Source of the DNA: Gemmiger sp. An194
Lineage (GTDB): Bacteria; Bacillota; Clostridia; Oscillospirales; Ruminococcaceae
Direction of reading: 5' to 3'
DNA: 34,940 nt
Assembly (NCBI RefSeq): GCF_002160145.1
Contig: NZ_NFKA01000026.1
Location: forward strand, 1 to 34,940
Below, one piece after another: positions 8,532-17,606 of the stretch. Within the stretch, counting starts at the first letter, position 1. Every line of letters begins with the position of its first letter. Both the position numbers and the translations under genes were made by a program. Under the pieces are notes generated by a model. The model had not been told where the DNA came from and ran no database searches. It saw nothing but the letters and a program-made list of their open reading frames with translations.

Positions 8532-9485
8532 TTACTTCATCTGGGTGTATTTTGGGGGCTGGCTGCCGTTTTCCCCATCCGGGCGCTTTTGCTGCGCGGG
8601 CTGGGGCCGCTTTCTGGCGGCGCGGCGGGCCAGCAGCACCACCAGGACGATCACCACCGCCGCCACCACCAGGAAGGGCAGCAGATAGATCAGGCCGATC
8701 ACCAGCTCCTGCACCACGCTCACAAAGCCGTTCCAGCTGCCCCGGAAGGCGGAGCCCACCCGGCTGAGAAAGCTGGGGCTCTGGGGCGTGAGCTCGGTCA
8801 CCTCGTCCAGATAGACCTCCACCGTGCTGTAGCTGATCTGGTCCTGCAGCACATTCATCTGACCGGTGTAGCTCTCGATCTGGTACTGCACCTCGCTGCG
8901 CTGCTGCTCAATGGCCAGCAGATCCTCCAGACTTTCGGCCTTTGCCGCCAGCTCATCCAGCCGCTGGCGCTGCTGCTCCAGGCTGGCCAGGCGGGCCTCC
9001 AGATCCACATATTCGGCGGTCACATCCTGGCTGGACTCACTGCGCCGAACCAGATTGGCGGCCTGGGCCGCCGCGTTCAGAAATTCGCTGTAGTTGTCCG
9101 CCGGGACCCGCAGGGTGTAGTACACGCTGCGGTCGCCCCGCTCAGCGCTGCCGCTGCTTTCGCTGCTCTGCACATAGGCCCCCGCCTGGCTGGCCGCCTC
9201 CAGCAGGTCGGCGCTCGCCTGGTCATATTGCTTGGTCTCCAGCCAGAGGGTGGCGTTGTAGATGATCTTTCGGCTGTCCTGCGGGGTGAGCGCGCCGGAA
9301 TCCAGGTCGGTCACCCCCGTGCCTGTGCCCGTTCCGTTGGCAGCGTCCTCCATGGCTGCGCCCGCCATCTCCTGTACCGCGGCGGAGCTGGTGACCGCTG
9401 TGCTGGACCCGCCGCATCCGGTGAGCAGACCGGCGAAAAGGGCGGCCGCAAGCGCTGCGGCAAGCCAATGCTTGTTGTGCTTCAT
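8532..9485 (-). CDS. DUF4349 membrane-anchored lipoprotein
   Basis: A 317-residue protein with a lipoprotein signal (basic MKHNKH, hydrophobic core, lipobox LLTGC), so it should be exported and lipid-anchored outside the membrane. A DUF4349 domain follows: a beta-rich part with the YNATLWLE and YYTLRVPADNYSEF segments, then a long coiled coil (SLEQQRQRLDELAAKAESL) and a second strand pair. A C-terminal membrane helix (about 270-295) is followed by a basic cytosolic tail. The family's role is unknown; the architecture suggests an envelope scaffold or sensor. The ATG at 9485 was preferred to the 47-codon-longer frame because it follows AGGAGGGAAACAGG and starts the signal peptide. It is probably monocistronic. 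Confidence 0.85.
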   Translation of the reverse strand: MKHNKHWLAAALAAALFAGLLTGCGGSSTAVTSSAAVQEMAGAAMEDAANGTGTGTGVTDLDSGALTPQDSRKIIYNATLWLETKQYDQASADLLEAASQAGAYVQSSESSGSAERGDRSVYYTLRVPADNYSEFLNAAAQAANLVRRSESSQDVTAEYVDLEARLASLEQQRQRLDELAAKAESLEDLLAIEQQRSEVQYQIESYTGQMNVLQDQISYSTVEVYLDEVTELTPQSPSFLSRVGSAFRGSWNGFVSVVQELVIGLIYLLPFLVVAAVVIVLVVLLARRAARKRPQPAQQKRPDGENGSQPPKYTQMK

Positions 9486-9580
9486 CCTGTTTCCCTCCTT
9501 GTTTTTTGGCAAAACCACCAAGATTTCGCGGTGAAGAATGTCACCTCTCTGACCCTTATACGAAATTGCTGCCGGGATTA

Positions 9581-9609
9581 TTGCAGCCCCCTTATAAATA
9601 AGATACAAT
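9581..9609 (+). promoter_or_regulatory. Promoter of the phosphofructokinase gene
   Basis: TTGCAG (9581-9586) and TACAAT (9604-9609) are 17 bp apart, about 65 bases before the start codon. Confidence 0.65.
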
Positions 9610-9673
9610 AAAAAGCGTTGTGTCACAAGGGGTCGACGGCTGACCCGCTTTTTGAAGAAGGATGTGTATTTTG

Positions 9674-10897
9674 ATGGGTATGAATTTTCTGGTGGGGCAG
9701 AGCGGCGGCCCCACTGCGGTAATCAATTCCAGTCTGGCCGGCGTGTATGAAACCGCCCGCGCCTGCGGCGCCGGGCGCATTTACGGCATGCATTACGGCA
9801 TTGAGGGTCTTTTGAACGAGAAGCTGCTGGATCTGGACCAGCTGCTGGGCAAGGCGCTGAACATTGAGCTGCTCAAGCGCACCCCCGCCTCTTATCTGGG
9901 CAGCTGCCGGTACAAGCTGCCCACCCCCGAGCAGGACGAAAGCGTGTACAAGACCCTGTTCGCCCTGTTTGAGCGTTATCAGATCGACGCGGTGCTTTAC
10001 ATCGGCGGCAACGACAGCATGGACACCATTGCCAAGCTGGCGGCCTACGGCAGCCGCATCGGCAGCCCCATCCGGTTCATCGGTGTGCCCAAGACCATCG
10101 ACAATGACCTGATACTCACTGACCACACCCCCGGCTTTGGCAGCGCGGCCAAGTACATCGCCACCGTGATGAAGGAGATCATCCGGGATTCCAACGTGTA
10201 TGACCTGAAGAGCGTGACCGTGACCGAGATCATGGGCCGTCACGCGGGCTGGCTGGCCGCCTCCGCAAGCCTGGCCAAGGGCGACGACTGCGACGGCCCG
10301 GACCTGATCCTGCTGCCGGAGGTCCCCTTCAGCGAGGAGCTGTTCCTGCGCCGGGTAGAGGCCCTGCGCAAGGAAAAGAACAACATCGTCATTGCCGCCA
10401 GCGAGGGCGTGCGCCGCAAGGACGGCACCTTCCTGTGCGATCTGGCGGGCGGTGACGGCGCGGTGGATGCCTTCGGCCACAAGGTCACCCTGTCCGGCAC
10501 CAGCCGGTATCTGGAGGGTCTGATCCGCCATCATCTGGGCTGCAAGACCCGTGCCATCGAGCTGTCCACCCTGCAGCGGTGCGCCAGCCACCTGACCAGC
10601 CGCATCGATGTGAACGAGGCCTACCAGGTGGGCGGCATGGCGGTGCAGGCTGCCATTCAGGGCCAGACCGGCCGGATGAGCGCGCTGATTCGCCGTCAGG
10701 ATGCCCCCTACGTGGCGGACTGCGAGACCGTGGATGTGCAGGCCGTGGCCAACAAGGAAAAGGCCATTCCCGCCGAGTGGATCACCCCGGACGGCATGCA
10801 GGTGACCGGCGCCTTCGAGGCCTACGCCCGGCCCCTGATCCAGGGCGAGCAGATCCCCATTTACGTGGCCGGCGTTCCCCTGCACACCCGCCTGTAA
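9674..10897 (+). CDS. pfp: 6-phosphofructokinase, PPi-type active site
   Basis: A 407-residue enzyme of the phosphofructokinase A family that phosphorylates fructose 6-phosphate in glycolysis. It has the N-terminal GQSGGPTAVINSS loop, GGNDSMD (111-117), VPKTIDND (138-145) and MGRHAGW (187-193). Asp114 replaces the Gly at the second variable position of the E. coli GGDGS loop, and Lys140 replaces the Gly before TIDND. These two substitutions are the established signature of PPi-dependent enzymes (EC 2.7.1.90). The ATG at 9674 was chosen because AGAAGGA ends 11 bases upstream; the ATG at 9662 lies inside that ribosome binding site. PPi dependence is inferred and not proven by the sequence. Confidence 0.9.
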   Translation: MGMNFLVGQSGGPTAVINSSLAGVYETARACGAGRIYGMHYGIEGLLNEKLLDLDQLLGKALNIELLKRTPASYLGSCRYKLPTPEQDESVYKTLFALFERYQIDAVLYIGGNDSMDTIAKLAAYGSRIGSPIRFIGVPKTIDNDLILTDHTPGFGSAAKYIATVMKEIIRDSNVYDLKSVTVTEIMGRHAGWLAASASLAKGDDCDGPDLILLPEVPFSEELFLRRVEALRKEKNNIVIAASEGVRRKDGTFLCDLAGGDGAVDAFGHKVTLSGTSRYLEGLIRHHLGCKTRAIELSTLQRCASHLTSRIDVNEAYQVGGMAVQAAIQGQTGRMSALIRRQDAPYVADCETVDVQAVANKEKAIPAEWITPDGMQVTGAFEAYARPLIQGEQIPIYVAGVPLHTRL

Positions 10898-10930
10898 GCA
10901 GCCCTGTCATTTTCAATCATTTTGCAAAGC

Positions 10931-10965
10931 AAAGCACTCCCGGCTGGTCGGGGGTGCTTTTTGCT
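10931..10965. terminator. Terminator between pfp and sbcC (convergent)
   Basis: AAAGCACTCCC (10931-10941) pairs with GGGGGTGCTTT (10950-10960), with one G-T pair, followed by TTGCTTTTTG. It lies between the convergent stop codons at 10897 and 10973. Confidence 0.8.
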
Positions 10966-10972
10966 TTTTGCT

Positions 10973-13900
10973 TTATAATTTTCGCAGGGCCACGGTGCTG
11001 CCGCCAGGGGTCTTGGTGACCACCAGCTGGTTCTCGATGCGGCTTTTCAGCTCCGGCACATGGCTGATAATGCCCACCATCCGCTGACCCTGCACAAGGC
11101 TGTGCAGCGTGGTGACCGCCTGCTCCAGACTTTCGGCATCCAGGGTGCCGAAGCCCTCGTCCACAAACAGCACATCCAACTCCACGCCGCCCGCGTAATT
11201 CTGGATCACGTCGGACAGACCCAGCGCCAGGGCCAGCGCCGCCTGGAAGGTCTCGCCGCCGGACAGACTGCCCACGCTGCGCACCTTGCCGGTGTAGTTG
11301 TCCAGCACATCCAGGTCCAGGGTGTCCTTGGTTTCGGCGGAGGTCATCTGGTGGCATTCCAGCTGGTAGCGCCCGCCGGTCATGGCGAACAGCCGCTGGT
11401 TGGCGGCCTCCACCGCGTCGGCAAAATAGGCGGCCAGCACATATTGCTCGAACTGCTGCTTGCCCAGCCCGCCGGAAAGCTTGCCCCCGGCGGTGGCGTC
11501 CAGCCGCTCGATCAGCTGCTGGCGCTTCTGGGCCTGCTCCAGTTTTCCGGCGGCGGTGCGCACATCCTCCATGGTCTGCCGGTTGGCCTCCAGCCGCCCG
11601 GCAAGCCGGATGCGCTCCCCGTTCAGGGCTGCGCGCTGCTGCTCCTGCTCCTTCATGGCCTGCTCCAGCTCCTGGGGCTGGCAGGCCGGGGCGGGGGCGT
11701 TTTGCTGCTGGGCACGCAGCTGCCTGTAAAGAGTTTGGGTCTCCTCGCAGGCCTTTTGCTCCTGCTCCAGCTGCCGGCGCAGCGCTTTGATCTCCTCTTC
11801 GGTGTGCAGCGCCTGCCGGAAGGCTTCCTCGCTCATGTCGCCGGCCTCCAACGCCTTGCTCCAGTCCTGAGCCGCCCGGCGGGCTTCCTCCGCCGCTTTT
11901 TCGTCGTTCTTCTGCCGCTCGTCTTGCAGGGTGAGGGCGGCGGCCAGCGCCTTCTGGTACTCCTCCAGATCGGTTCGGGTCTCTTGCGTGCTCCGGTCCA
12001 GCCGGGCCTTCTCGGCCTGCATGGCAGCCAGGGTCTGCTCCGCCTCGGCGCGTGTGGCATGGGGCAGGCCCGCCTGCAGCTTTTCCGCCTGCTGCCGGGC
12101 CGCATCCTGCCGGGCGGTGGTCTGTGCTGCCTGAGCCTGCAATTCGCTGCGCTTCTGGCGGGTCTGGTCCAGCTGCCTGCGGTCGTCTGCCAGCTGGTTC
12201 ACCGCTGCGCTTGCGGCCTCCACCTTGGCCTGACACTCTGTTTTTTCCGCTTCGGCCTGCCGGAGCAGCTGGTCCAGCCGCTCGTCCCAGTCCAGCAGCA
12301 GGCGGGACAGGGTCTTTGCATCCTCTTCCGGGGGCAGCTCCTGCTCCAGCTCGGCCAGCACCTGGCGGGCCTGCCGGATGTACTGCTCCCGGGCGCTGCC
12401 CGCCTGAGCGGTGAGGGTGCTGCTGGCCTGTAACGCCTCATTGTAGGCGGTACGGGCCGTTTCCATGGCGGCGGCCAGTGCCTCCAGCTCTTCCTTATTG
12501 GGCGCGCCGGTCACGCCCCGGGCCGGGCTGGGATGGTGCACGCTGCCGCACACCGGGCAGGGCTGGCCGGGGGTCAGGTCCCTTGCCAGCAGCCCCGCCT
12601 GGTCCCGGCGGAACATCTGGTCCGCGCTCATATAGGCCTGCTGGGCCTTGTCCAGTTCATCGCTTGCCTGTTCCAGCGTCCCGCGGGCAGCCTGCTCGCT
12701 CTTTTGCAGCTTCACCAGCTCCCGCATCCGGCTGCGGGTCTCCGCCATTTTCTCCTTGGCCCCGCTCCAGCGGGTCAGCTCCTGTTCCACCCTCTGGGCG
12801 GCGGTGAGGGCGGCGGCCAGACCATCCGCCAGCGTCTGGGTCTGTTCCAGGGCGGCGGCCTGCTGCTCTTCCAGCTTGCGGGCCGCTTGCTCCGCGCTTT
12901 TCAGCCGGTCCAGCTCCCGGGCACAGGCCTGCTGCTGAGCCTTTGCTGCGTCCAGCTCGTCATATTGCTTTAGGGCCTCGGTCTGCCGTTCCAGCGCCAC
13001 CGCCAGCCGGGCGACGGTCTGCTGATTCTGCGCCAGCTGCTCCCGGGCCTGCTCCCACCGGGGAGCCTGAGCGTTCAGCCCTTCCAGCTGCGCCTGTGCT
13101 TCGGCGTGCAGCCGGGCAGCCTGCTCCGCCGCCAGCCAGGCCTTTTCGCTGCTCTGCCACACCGAGGCCAGCCGGGCAGCTGCCTCCCACCGGCCCAGCC
13201 GGGCAAGGTCCTCCACCCGCCGGGGCGCTTCGCTCTGCTGCTGCGCCAGCTGCTGCTCCAGCCGGGCCAGCTGCTCGGCCCTCTGCCCGGCCTCCCGGGC
13301 GCTCTGCACCAGCGCGGCGCTTTGCTTGATGCTCTCGTCCAACTGGCCTATTTTTTCCTCCAGACCGGCCAGGGTGTCCCGGTCCGCCCGGCAGAGCTCC
13401 TCCGCCAGCTCCAGCACCCGGCCGCTGCGCCAGACGCAGCCTGCATCCGCCAGCAGCTGGGTCAGCTCTGTGGCCTCCTCTTCCTCTGGCAGGCGCAGGC
13501 CCGCCAGATACTGGCGCAGGGAATCCACCTGCTTTTCCGTCTCGGCCCGGCTGGCCGAGGCCAATTCTTTCAGCCGTTGCTGCAGCTGCTGACAGCGCTC
13601 GGTGGCGAACACCTGCCGTAGAATGGCGCTGCGGTCCCGGCCGGATTTGTTCAGCAGCTCGGCGAACTGGTTCTGGGCGATCATGGCGATCTGGCGGAAC
13701 TGGTCCACCTGAATGCCCAGCAGCTCTTCCACCGCCGCGTCCACGCTCTCCTTGCCTTCGGCCACCGGCACGGGGTTCTCTCCCTCCAGCCGCTCCAACA
13801 GGGCGGTGGCGGGCACCTCGGTGGTACCCTCGCCCCGCTTTTTGCGGCGGGTCTGGGCGGGGCGGCGGGTGATGCGCCACCGCTCGCCCCGATGTAAAAA

Positions 13901-14146
13901 CACCAGCTGAGCGCTGGTCTCCAGGGTATCGTCCGCATAGTCGCTGCGGATCATCTTCTCGCTGCGCACCCGGCCGGTAAGCTTACCGAAAAGCGCATAG
14001 CACACCCCGTCGAACAGGGTGGTCTTGCCCGCGCCGGTGTCGCCGGTGATCAGAAACAGACCACCCGCGCCCGCGGCCTCAAAATCCACGGTCTGGCTGC
14101 CCGCATAGGCGCCGAAGGCGGTCAGGGTCAGGGTCAAGGGTCTCAT
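10973..14146 (-). CDS. sbcC: SbcC, ATPase subunit of the SbcCD nuclease
   Basis: A 1057-residue SMC-like ATPase. Walker A is GDTGAGKT (35-42). Two very long coiled coils rich in Gln, Glu and Ala flank a zinc hook, CPVC (530-533). The ABC signature LSGGE starts at about 961 and the Walker B segment LDVLFVDE is near 990. With SbcD it forms the bacterial Mre11-Rad50 equivalent, which opens hairpins and processes blocked DNA ends. The ATG at 14146-14144 overlaps the sbcD stop in an ATGA arrangement, so the two are translationally coupled; a TTG six codons upstream was rejected because it lies before the GGGAGGTGG ribosome binding site. Confidence 0.96.
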   Translation of the reverse strand: MRPLTLTLTAFGAYAGSQTVDFEAAGAGGLFLITGDTGAGKTTLFDGVCYALFGKLTGRVRSEKMIRSDYADDTLETSAQLVFLHRGERWRITRRPAQTRRKKRGEGTTEVPATALLERLEGENPVPVAEGKESVDAAVEELLGIQVDQFRQIAMIAQNQFAELLNKSGRDRSAILRQVFATERCQQLQQRLKELASASRAETEKQVDSLRQYLAGLRLPEEEEATELTQLLADAGCVWRSGRVLELAEELCRADRDTLAGLEEKIGQLDESIKQSAALVQSAREAGQRAEQLARLEQQLAQQQSEAPRRVEDLARLGRWEAAARLASVWQSSEKAWLAAEQAARLHAEAQAQLEGLNAQAPRWEQAREQLAQNQQTVARLAVALERQTEALKQYDELDAAKAQQQACARELDRLKSAEQAARKLEEQQAAALEQTQTLADGLAAALTAAQRVEQELTRWSGAKEKMAETRSRMRELVKLQKSEQAARGTLEQASDELDKAQQAYMSADQMFRRDQAGLLARDLTPGQPCPVCGSVHHPSPARGVTGAPNKEELEALAAAMETARTAYNEALQASSTLTAQAGSAREQYIRQARQVLAELEQELPPEEDAKTLSRLLLDWDERLDQLLRQAEAEKTECQAKVEAASAAVNQLADDRRQLDQTRQKRSELQAQAAQTTARQDAARQQAEKLQAGLPHATRAEAEQTLAAMQAEKARLDRSTQETRTDLEEYQKALAAALTLQDERQKNDEKAAEEARRAAQDWSKALEAGDMSEEAFRQALHTEEEIKALRRQLEQEQKACEETQTLYRQLRAQQQNAPAPACQPQELEQAMKEQEQQRAALNGERIRLAGRLEANRQTMEDVRTAAGKLEQAQKRQQLIERLDATAGGKLSGGLGKQQFEQYVLAAYFADAVEAANQRLFAMTGGRYQLECHQMTSAETKDTLDLDVLDNYTGKVRSVGSLSGGETFQAALALALGLSDVIQNYAGGVELDVLFVDEGFGTLDAESLEQAVTTLHSLVQGQRMVGIISHVPELKSRIENQLVVTKTPGGSTVALRKL

Positions 14147-15276
14147 ACTTCCACCTCCCGGCAAATGGGCTCCAGCACCGCCCGCTCCTCCTCACTGAGG
14201 GGCTGGCCGTGCACGGTCCGGTAAAAATCCGCGAACTGGTCCAAAAGGCCCGCCCGCTGCAGCTGCCGCGCCCGCAGCTGGGCCTCGCTGCGGCCGGTGG
14301 GGATCTGAGGCGCCAGCTCCAGCTTGACCAGGTTCGGGTAAACGCTGCGCATCCGGGCGGCGGCGTTGGGCGGGATCTGCCGGTCGGTGAGCACCGCATG
14401 GACAAAGTCCGCGCAGCCCGGCTCGGCGCTGTCGATCAGCTCCTCCAGCGGACCCTGCACCCGGCGCAGCGGCCGCAGCGGTGCAAAGGGCAGCGCCTGC
14501 CAGCGCACATCCCCCTTTTCGCCCAGCTCCACCAGCACCGCCGCCTTGCGGTGGCGCACCTCGCTCACCGAATAGGCCAGGGGCGAGCCGCAGTAGCGGA
14601 CATGCTCCGCCCCCACCTGCTGGGGGCCGTGGATGTGCCCCAGAGCCACATAGTCAAAGCCCTCGAGCACCGCCGCGTCCACATTGTCCAGCGTGCCCAG
14701 GTTCAGCGTCTCGGAGTCGCAGGTCTCGGGACTCTTCCCCCCGCTGGTCACGAACTGGTGGGCCATGATCAGATTGCGGGCGGAAAAATCCGGCCCGGCG
14801 GCCCGGATCAGGGCGGCCACCGCGTCGGTGTAGCTCTCGATGGTCTCCTGCGGCAGGGCAGCCCGCACCTGGCTGGGCCGGATGAAGGGCAGCGCCCACA
14901 GATGCACCGGGCCAAAGTCATCCTCCAGCACATAGTGCTCCAGCCCGCCGGAAAACACCGCCGCCAGATGCACCCCGCCTGCGGCCAGCAGCTGGCTGCC
15001 GAAGCCCAGCCGGTCGGCGCTGTCGTGGTTGCCGCTGATCAGATACACCGGGATCTTCGCCCGGCACAGTCCGGTGAGAAATTCATCCAGCAGCGCCACC
15101 GCACCCACGGTGGGCACGCTGCGGTCGTACACATCGCCCGCCACCAGCACGCCGTCCACCTGGTGCTCGGTTGCCATGGCAAGGCATTGGTTCAGGATGT
15201 GCCGCTGGTCCTCGTAAAGATCCACCTCGCAGAGCCTGCGCCCCAGATGCAGATCGGATAAATGCAGAAATTTCAT
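14143..15276 (-). CDS. sbcD: SbcD, nuclease subunit of SbcCD
   Basis: A 377-residue Mre11-type metallophosphoesterase. The metal-binding motifs are visible in order: DLHLG (D8, H10), AGDVYDR (D48), SGNHDSADR (N83, H84), then MAHQF and GHIHG. The C-terminal cap domain matches the family in length. It supplies the Mn-dependent endonuclease and 3'-5' exonuclease activity that SbcC gates with ATP. It is the first gene of a two-gene operon and overlaps sbcC by four bases. A probable promoter lies at 15322-15350. Confidence 0.96.
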   Translation of the reverse strand: MKFLHLSDLHLGRRLCEVDLYEDQRHILNQCLAMATEHQVDGVLVAGDVYDRSVPTVGAVALLDEFLTGLCRAKIPVYLISGNHDSADRLGFGSQLLAAGGVHLAAVFSGGLEHYVLEDDFGPVHLWALPFIRPSQVRAALPQETIESYTDAVAALIRAAGPDFSARNLIMAHQFVTSGGKSPETCDSETLNLGTLDNVDAAVLEGFDYVALGHIHGPQQVGAEHVRYCGSPLAYSVSEVRHRKAAVLVELGEKGDVRWQALPFAPLRPLRRVQGPLEELIDSAEPGCADFVHAVLTDRQIPPNAAARMRSVYPNLVKLELAPQIPTGRSEAQLRARQLQRAGLLDQFADFYRTVHGQPLSEEERAVLEPICREVEV

Positions 15277-15321
15277 GGTTCTTTGCCTTTCTTTGGCGCC
15301 GCATATCGCGGGCCTGCCTTG

Positions 15322-15373
15322 ATTATACCAGAGCCGCCGCCCACTTGAAAGCCCCGCCGCCCTGTGCTACCAT
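15322..15373. promoter_or_regulatory. Overlapping divergent promoters sharing one -35 box
   Basis: The hexamer at 15345-15350 reads TTGAAA on the plus strand and TTTCAA on the minus strand. To the right, TACCAT (15368-15373) lies 17 bp away and serves the acetyltransferase gene. To the left, TGGTATAAT on the minus strand (15322-15330) lies 17 bp away and serves sbcDC. The two polymerases could not bind both promoters at once. Confidence 0.6.
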
Positions 15374-15408
15374 AGGGGCAAACCCAAACGGAAAGGCGGG
15401 AACAGAAG

Positions 15409-15921
15409 ATGGAACTGCGTTTGGAAGCCCCCCGGCCCGAGCACCGGCAGCTGGTGGAAACCTACCGGCGGGAATTTTTGAACAGCGGCGACTCCATCGA
15501 CGGCTCGGCCGGTCTTGCCTGGTGCAGCGGCTTTGACGAGTGGATGGCCCTCGTGGCCGACAATTCCCGCGACGAGACCGCCCGCCCCGGCTGCGTGGCC
15601 ACCAGCGTGTTCCTGGCCTTCGACGGCCCGGAGCTGGTGGGCATGGTGGACATCCGCCACCGGCTGAACGACTACCTGCGCCGCTACTGCGGTCACATCG
15701 GCTACAGCGTGCGCCCGGCCCTGCGCCGCCGGGGCTATGCCACCGCCATGCTCAACCTCGCTTTGGAGGAATGCCGCCGCCTGGGGCTTTTTCAGGTGAT
15801 GCTCACCTGCGAGAAAACCAACGTGGCCTCCGCCCGCACCATGCTCCACTGCGGGGCGGTTTTGCAGGACGAGCTGCTCATGGGGAGCATGACCATTCAG
15901 CGATACTGGATCGAGCTGTGA
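15409..15921 (+). CDS. GNAT-family N-acetyltransferase
   Basis: A 170-residue single-domain acetyltransferase. The acetyl-CoA binding motif A is visible as YSVRPALRRRGYATAML (about residues 101-117), with the R-R-x-G-x-A loop. It is followed by LALEECRRLGL and the TCEKTNVASARTMLHCGA segment that closes the fold. It resembles the group of GNAT proteins annotated as predicted acetyltransferase, COG3981-like. The substrate is unknown. The ATG at 15409 follows GAAAGGCGGGAAC. It is divergent from sbcDC and followed by its own terminator. Confidence 0.88.
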   Translation: MELRLEAPRPEHRQLVETYRREFLNSGDSIDGSAGLAWCSGFDEWMALVADNSRDETARPGCVATSVFLAFDGPELVGMVDIRHRLNDYLRRYCGHIGYSVRPALRRRGYATAMLNLALEECRRLGLFQVMLTCEKTNVASARTMLHCGAVLQDELLMGSMTIQRYWIEL

Positions 15922-15948
15922 CCAATTGAATTTTTTATAACCGTGACC

Positions 15949-15998
15949 GCGCCGCCGCCTTTTACCGACTTAGGGTAAGACGGCGGCGCATATTTTTA
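15949..15998 (+). terminator. Terminator of the acetyltransferase gene
   Basis: GCGCCGCCG (15949-15957) pairs with CGGCGGCGC (15981-15989), extended by an inner TTTTACC/GGGTAAG match, and TATTTTTAT follows. Confidence 0.85.
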
Positions 15999-16072
15999 TC
16001 TGTTTGCCGCATATTAAACCATCGTTTCTCAAAAATGTAGAATATTTTTTAGTTAATTTGTTCAAATGCCCA

Positions 16073-16101
16073 TTGCCACCCCTTGTAAAAAGCGTTATAA
16101 T
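16073..16101 (+). promoter_or_regulatory. Promoter of the V/A-ATPase operon
   Basis: TTGCCA (16073-16078) and a perfect TATAAT (16096-16101) are 17 bp apart. It is the only convincing promoter seen before the ten-gene operon. Confidence 0.78.
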
Positions 16102-16127
16102 AGTATCAAAATTTCATCGCAAACGCG

Positions 16128-16167
16128 GCCCTGTGGGCCACGGGCCGGGCCATTTTGGTCCGGCCCG
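16128..16167 (+). other. Structured 5' leader of the ATPase operon
   Basis: Two GC-rich hairpins lie between the probable transcription start (about 16108) and the first start codon (16199). GGCCC (16128-16132) pairs with GGGCC (16136-16140), and an 11-bp stem pairs CGGGCCGGGCC (16141-16151) with GGTCCGGCCCG (16157-16167) around an ATTTT loop. No T run follows, so these are not terminators; a stabilising 5' structure is likely. Confidence 0.5.
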
Positions 16168-16198
16168 CGCCCTTTGCTGCGGGAAAGGAGCTCTTAGC

Positions 16199-16525
16199 AT
16201 GAACACCACCAACGAACTGCTGCGAGCAATTTTAAAGATGGACGAGGAGGAGCGGCTGCGCACCCAGGCCACCGAGGAATACCGGCGCGGCGCCCAGACC
16301 CGCCTGACCGAGGCAGCCCGCAGCCAGGAGGCCGAGATCATGGCCGCCATGCGCACCCGGGTGGACGCCTTTTCCGCCAGGGAGCAGGCCCGGGCCGATG
16401 AACGCCTGGCTAAACTGGAGGCCGGCAAGCAGCAGGCCCTCAGCCGGATGGAGCAGCTCCGGGCGGACAAACGGGAGGAATGGGTGAAAACCATCACCGA
16501 CCGGGTGCTGGGGCGGGAGGCGTAA
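16199..16525 (+). CDS. V/A-type ATPase stalk subunit G/H
   Basis: A 108-residue, almost wholly helical, highly charged protein (Glu, Arg, Gln, Ala) predicted to form one long coiled coil, with the conserved-looking C-terminal end WVKTITDRVLG. This is the form of the peripheral stalk subunit called G, H or NtpF, which pairs with subunit E to hold the catalytic head still. The ATG at 16199 follows GGGAAAGGAG. It opens the operon, and subunit C follows after three bases. The assignment rests on size, composition and position more than on motifs. Confidence 0.8.
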   Translation: MNTTNELLRAILKMDEEERLRTQATEEYRRGAQTRLTEAARSQEAEIMAAMRTRVDAFSAREQARADERLAKLEAGKQQALSRMEQLRADKREEWVKTITDRVLGREA

Positions 16526-16528
16526 GCC

Positions 16529-17590
16529 ATGGGCAACACGCAGGCCTCCAATGCCATTCTGGCCAAAAGCCGCGCGCTTTACGGCCGCCGCCTCACCGGG
16601 CAGGACTACCAGCAGCTGATGAACTGCCGGGATCTGCCGGAGGTGATCACCTATTTAAAAAGCCGCACCGCCTATGCCCGCGCGCTGGAGGGCGCGGACC
16701 CCACCCGGGTACGCCGGGCGGAGCTGGAGGTCCGGCTGCGGCAGAATCTGTTCGACCAGTACGCGGCCTTGTGCCGGTACGAGATGAACATCGGCCACGA
16801 TTTTTACCGCTACTTTATTCTAAAGGCGGAGGTTCGGGCGCTTGCCAACCGTCTGCAGGAGCTGGCCGCCCCCGGCAGCGAGACGCTGCGGCTGTATCAG
16901 ATGCCGGAATTCATCCGCCGCCATTCCAAGCTGGACGCTGCCGCCCTGGCCTCCGCCCGGGACCTGGCCAGCCTCACCGCTGTGGTGGAGGGCACGGTTT
17001 ACCATCCCATCCTCATGAGCTTCTGCGAAAAGGCGGGCTTTGTGCTGGATAAGGACGGCGTTTTGCAGGTACAGGCCGCGCTGGATCAGCTGATCTACAA
17101 CACCATGGAGGAGCTGGTGGCCAAAAAGCTGCATGGAGCCGCCAAAAAGGACATGGACTACCTGCTGCGCCGCAAGAGCGACCTGGCCGCCATCGTCTAC
17201 ATGTACCGGCTCAAGCAGATGATCGGTGCCGACCGAGCGTATCTGTTGCCCCGGCTGGCGGTGGGCTACAGCAACATGAGCCAGAAGCAGCTGCTCTATT
17301 TGATGGACGCGGCGGACTGCGAGGACTTTGTGCACCGGCTGGCCCGCACCCCTTATGCCCGGGAGTTCTTCGGCTCCTCCTTCACCCGCGTGGAGGACGC
17401 GGTGCAGCGGCTGGACTACCGCTGGCATCTGAAAAAGCTGCGCTTTTCCACCGACCCCAGCGTGGTGCTGTTCTGCTACATCTTTCTGGCGGAAAACGAG
17501 CTGACCAACCTGACCCACATCATCGAGGGTGTCCGCTATCACCTGCCGCCGGAAAAGATCGCCCCCCTGCTGGTGGGCGTGGGCGATTGA
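16529..17590 (+). CDS. ntpC: V/A-type ATPase subunit C (central stalk funnel)
   Basis: A 353-residue protein of the V-ATPase subunit d / AC39 family, called subunit C in bacteria. It sits on the membrane rotor ring and connects it to the D-F central shaft. The N-terminal ARSRALYGRRLTGQDYQQL-like segment, the many all-helical repeats and the LARTPYAREFF region fit the family, and the length is typical. The ribosome binding site GGGAGG overlaps the end of the preceding gene. Here it precedes subunit I, unlike the Enterococcus hirae order, where C follows E. Confidence 0.9.
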   Translation: MGNTQASNAILAKSRALYGRRLTGQDYQQLMNCRDLPEVITYLKSRTAYARALEGADPTRVRRAELEVRLRQNLFDQYAALCRYEMNIGHDFYRYFILKAEVRALANRLQELAAPGSETLRLYQMPEFIRRHSKLDAAALASARDLASLTAVVEGTVYHPILMSFCEKAGFVLDKDGVLQVQAALDQLIYNTMEELVAKKLHGAAKKDMDYLLRRKSDLAAIVYMYRLKQMIGADRAYLLPRLAVGYSNMSQKQLLYLMDAADCEDFVHRLARTPYAREFFGSSFTRVEDAVQRLDYRWHLKKLRFSTDPSVVLFCYIFLAENELTNLTHIIEGVRYHLPPEKIAPLLVGVGD

Positions 17591-17606
17591 GGGGAGGTGC
17601 CGAGCG

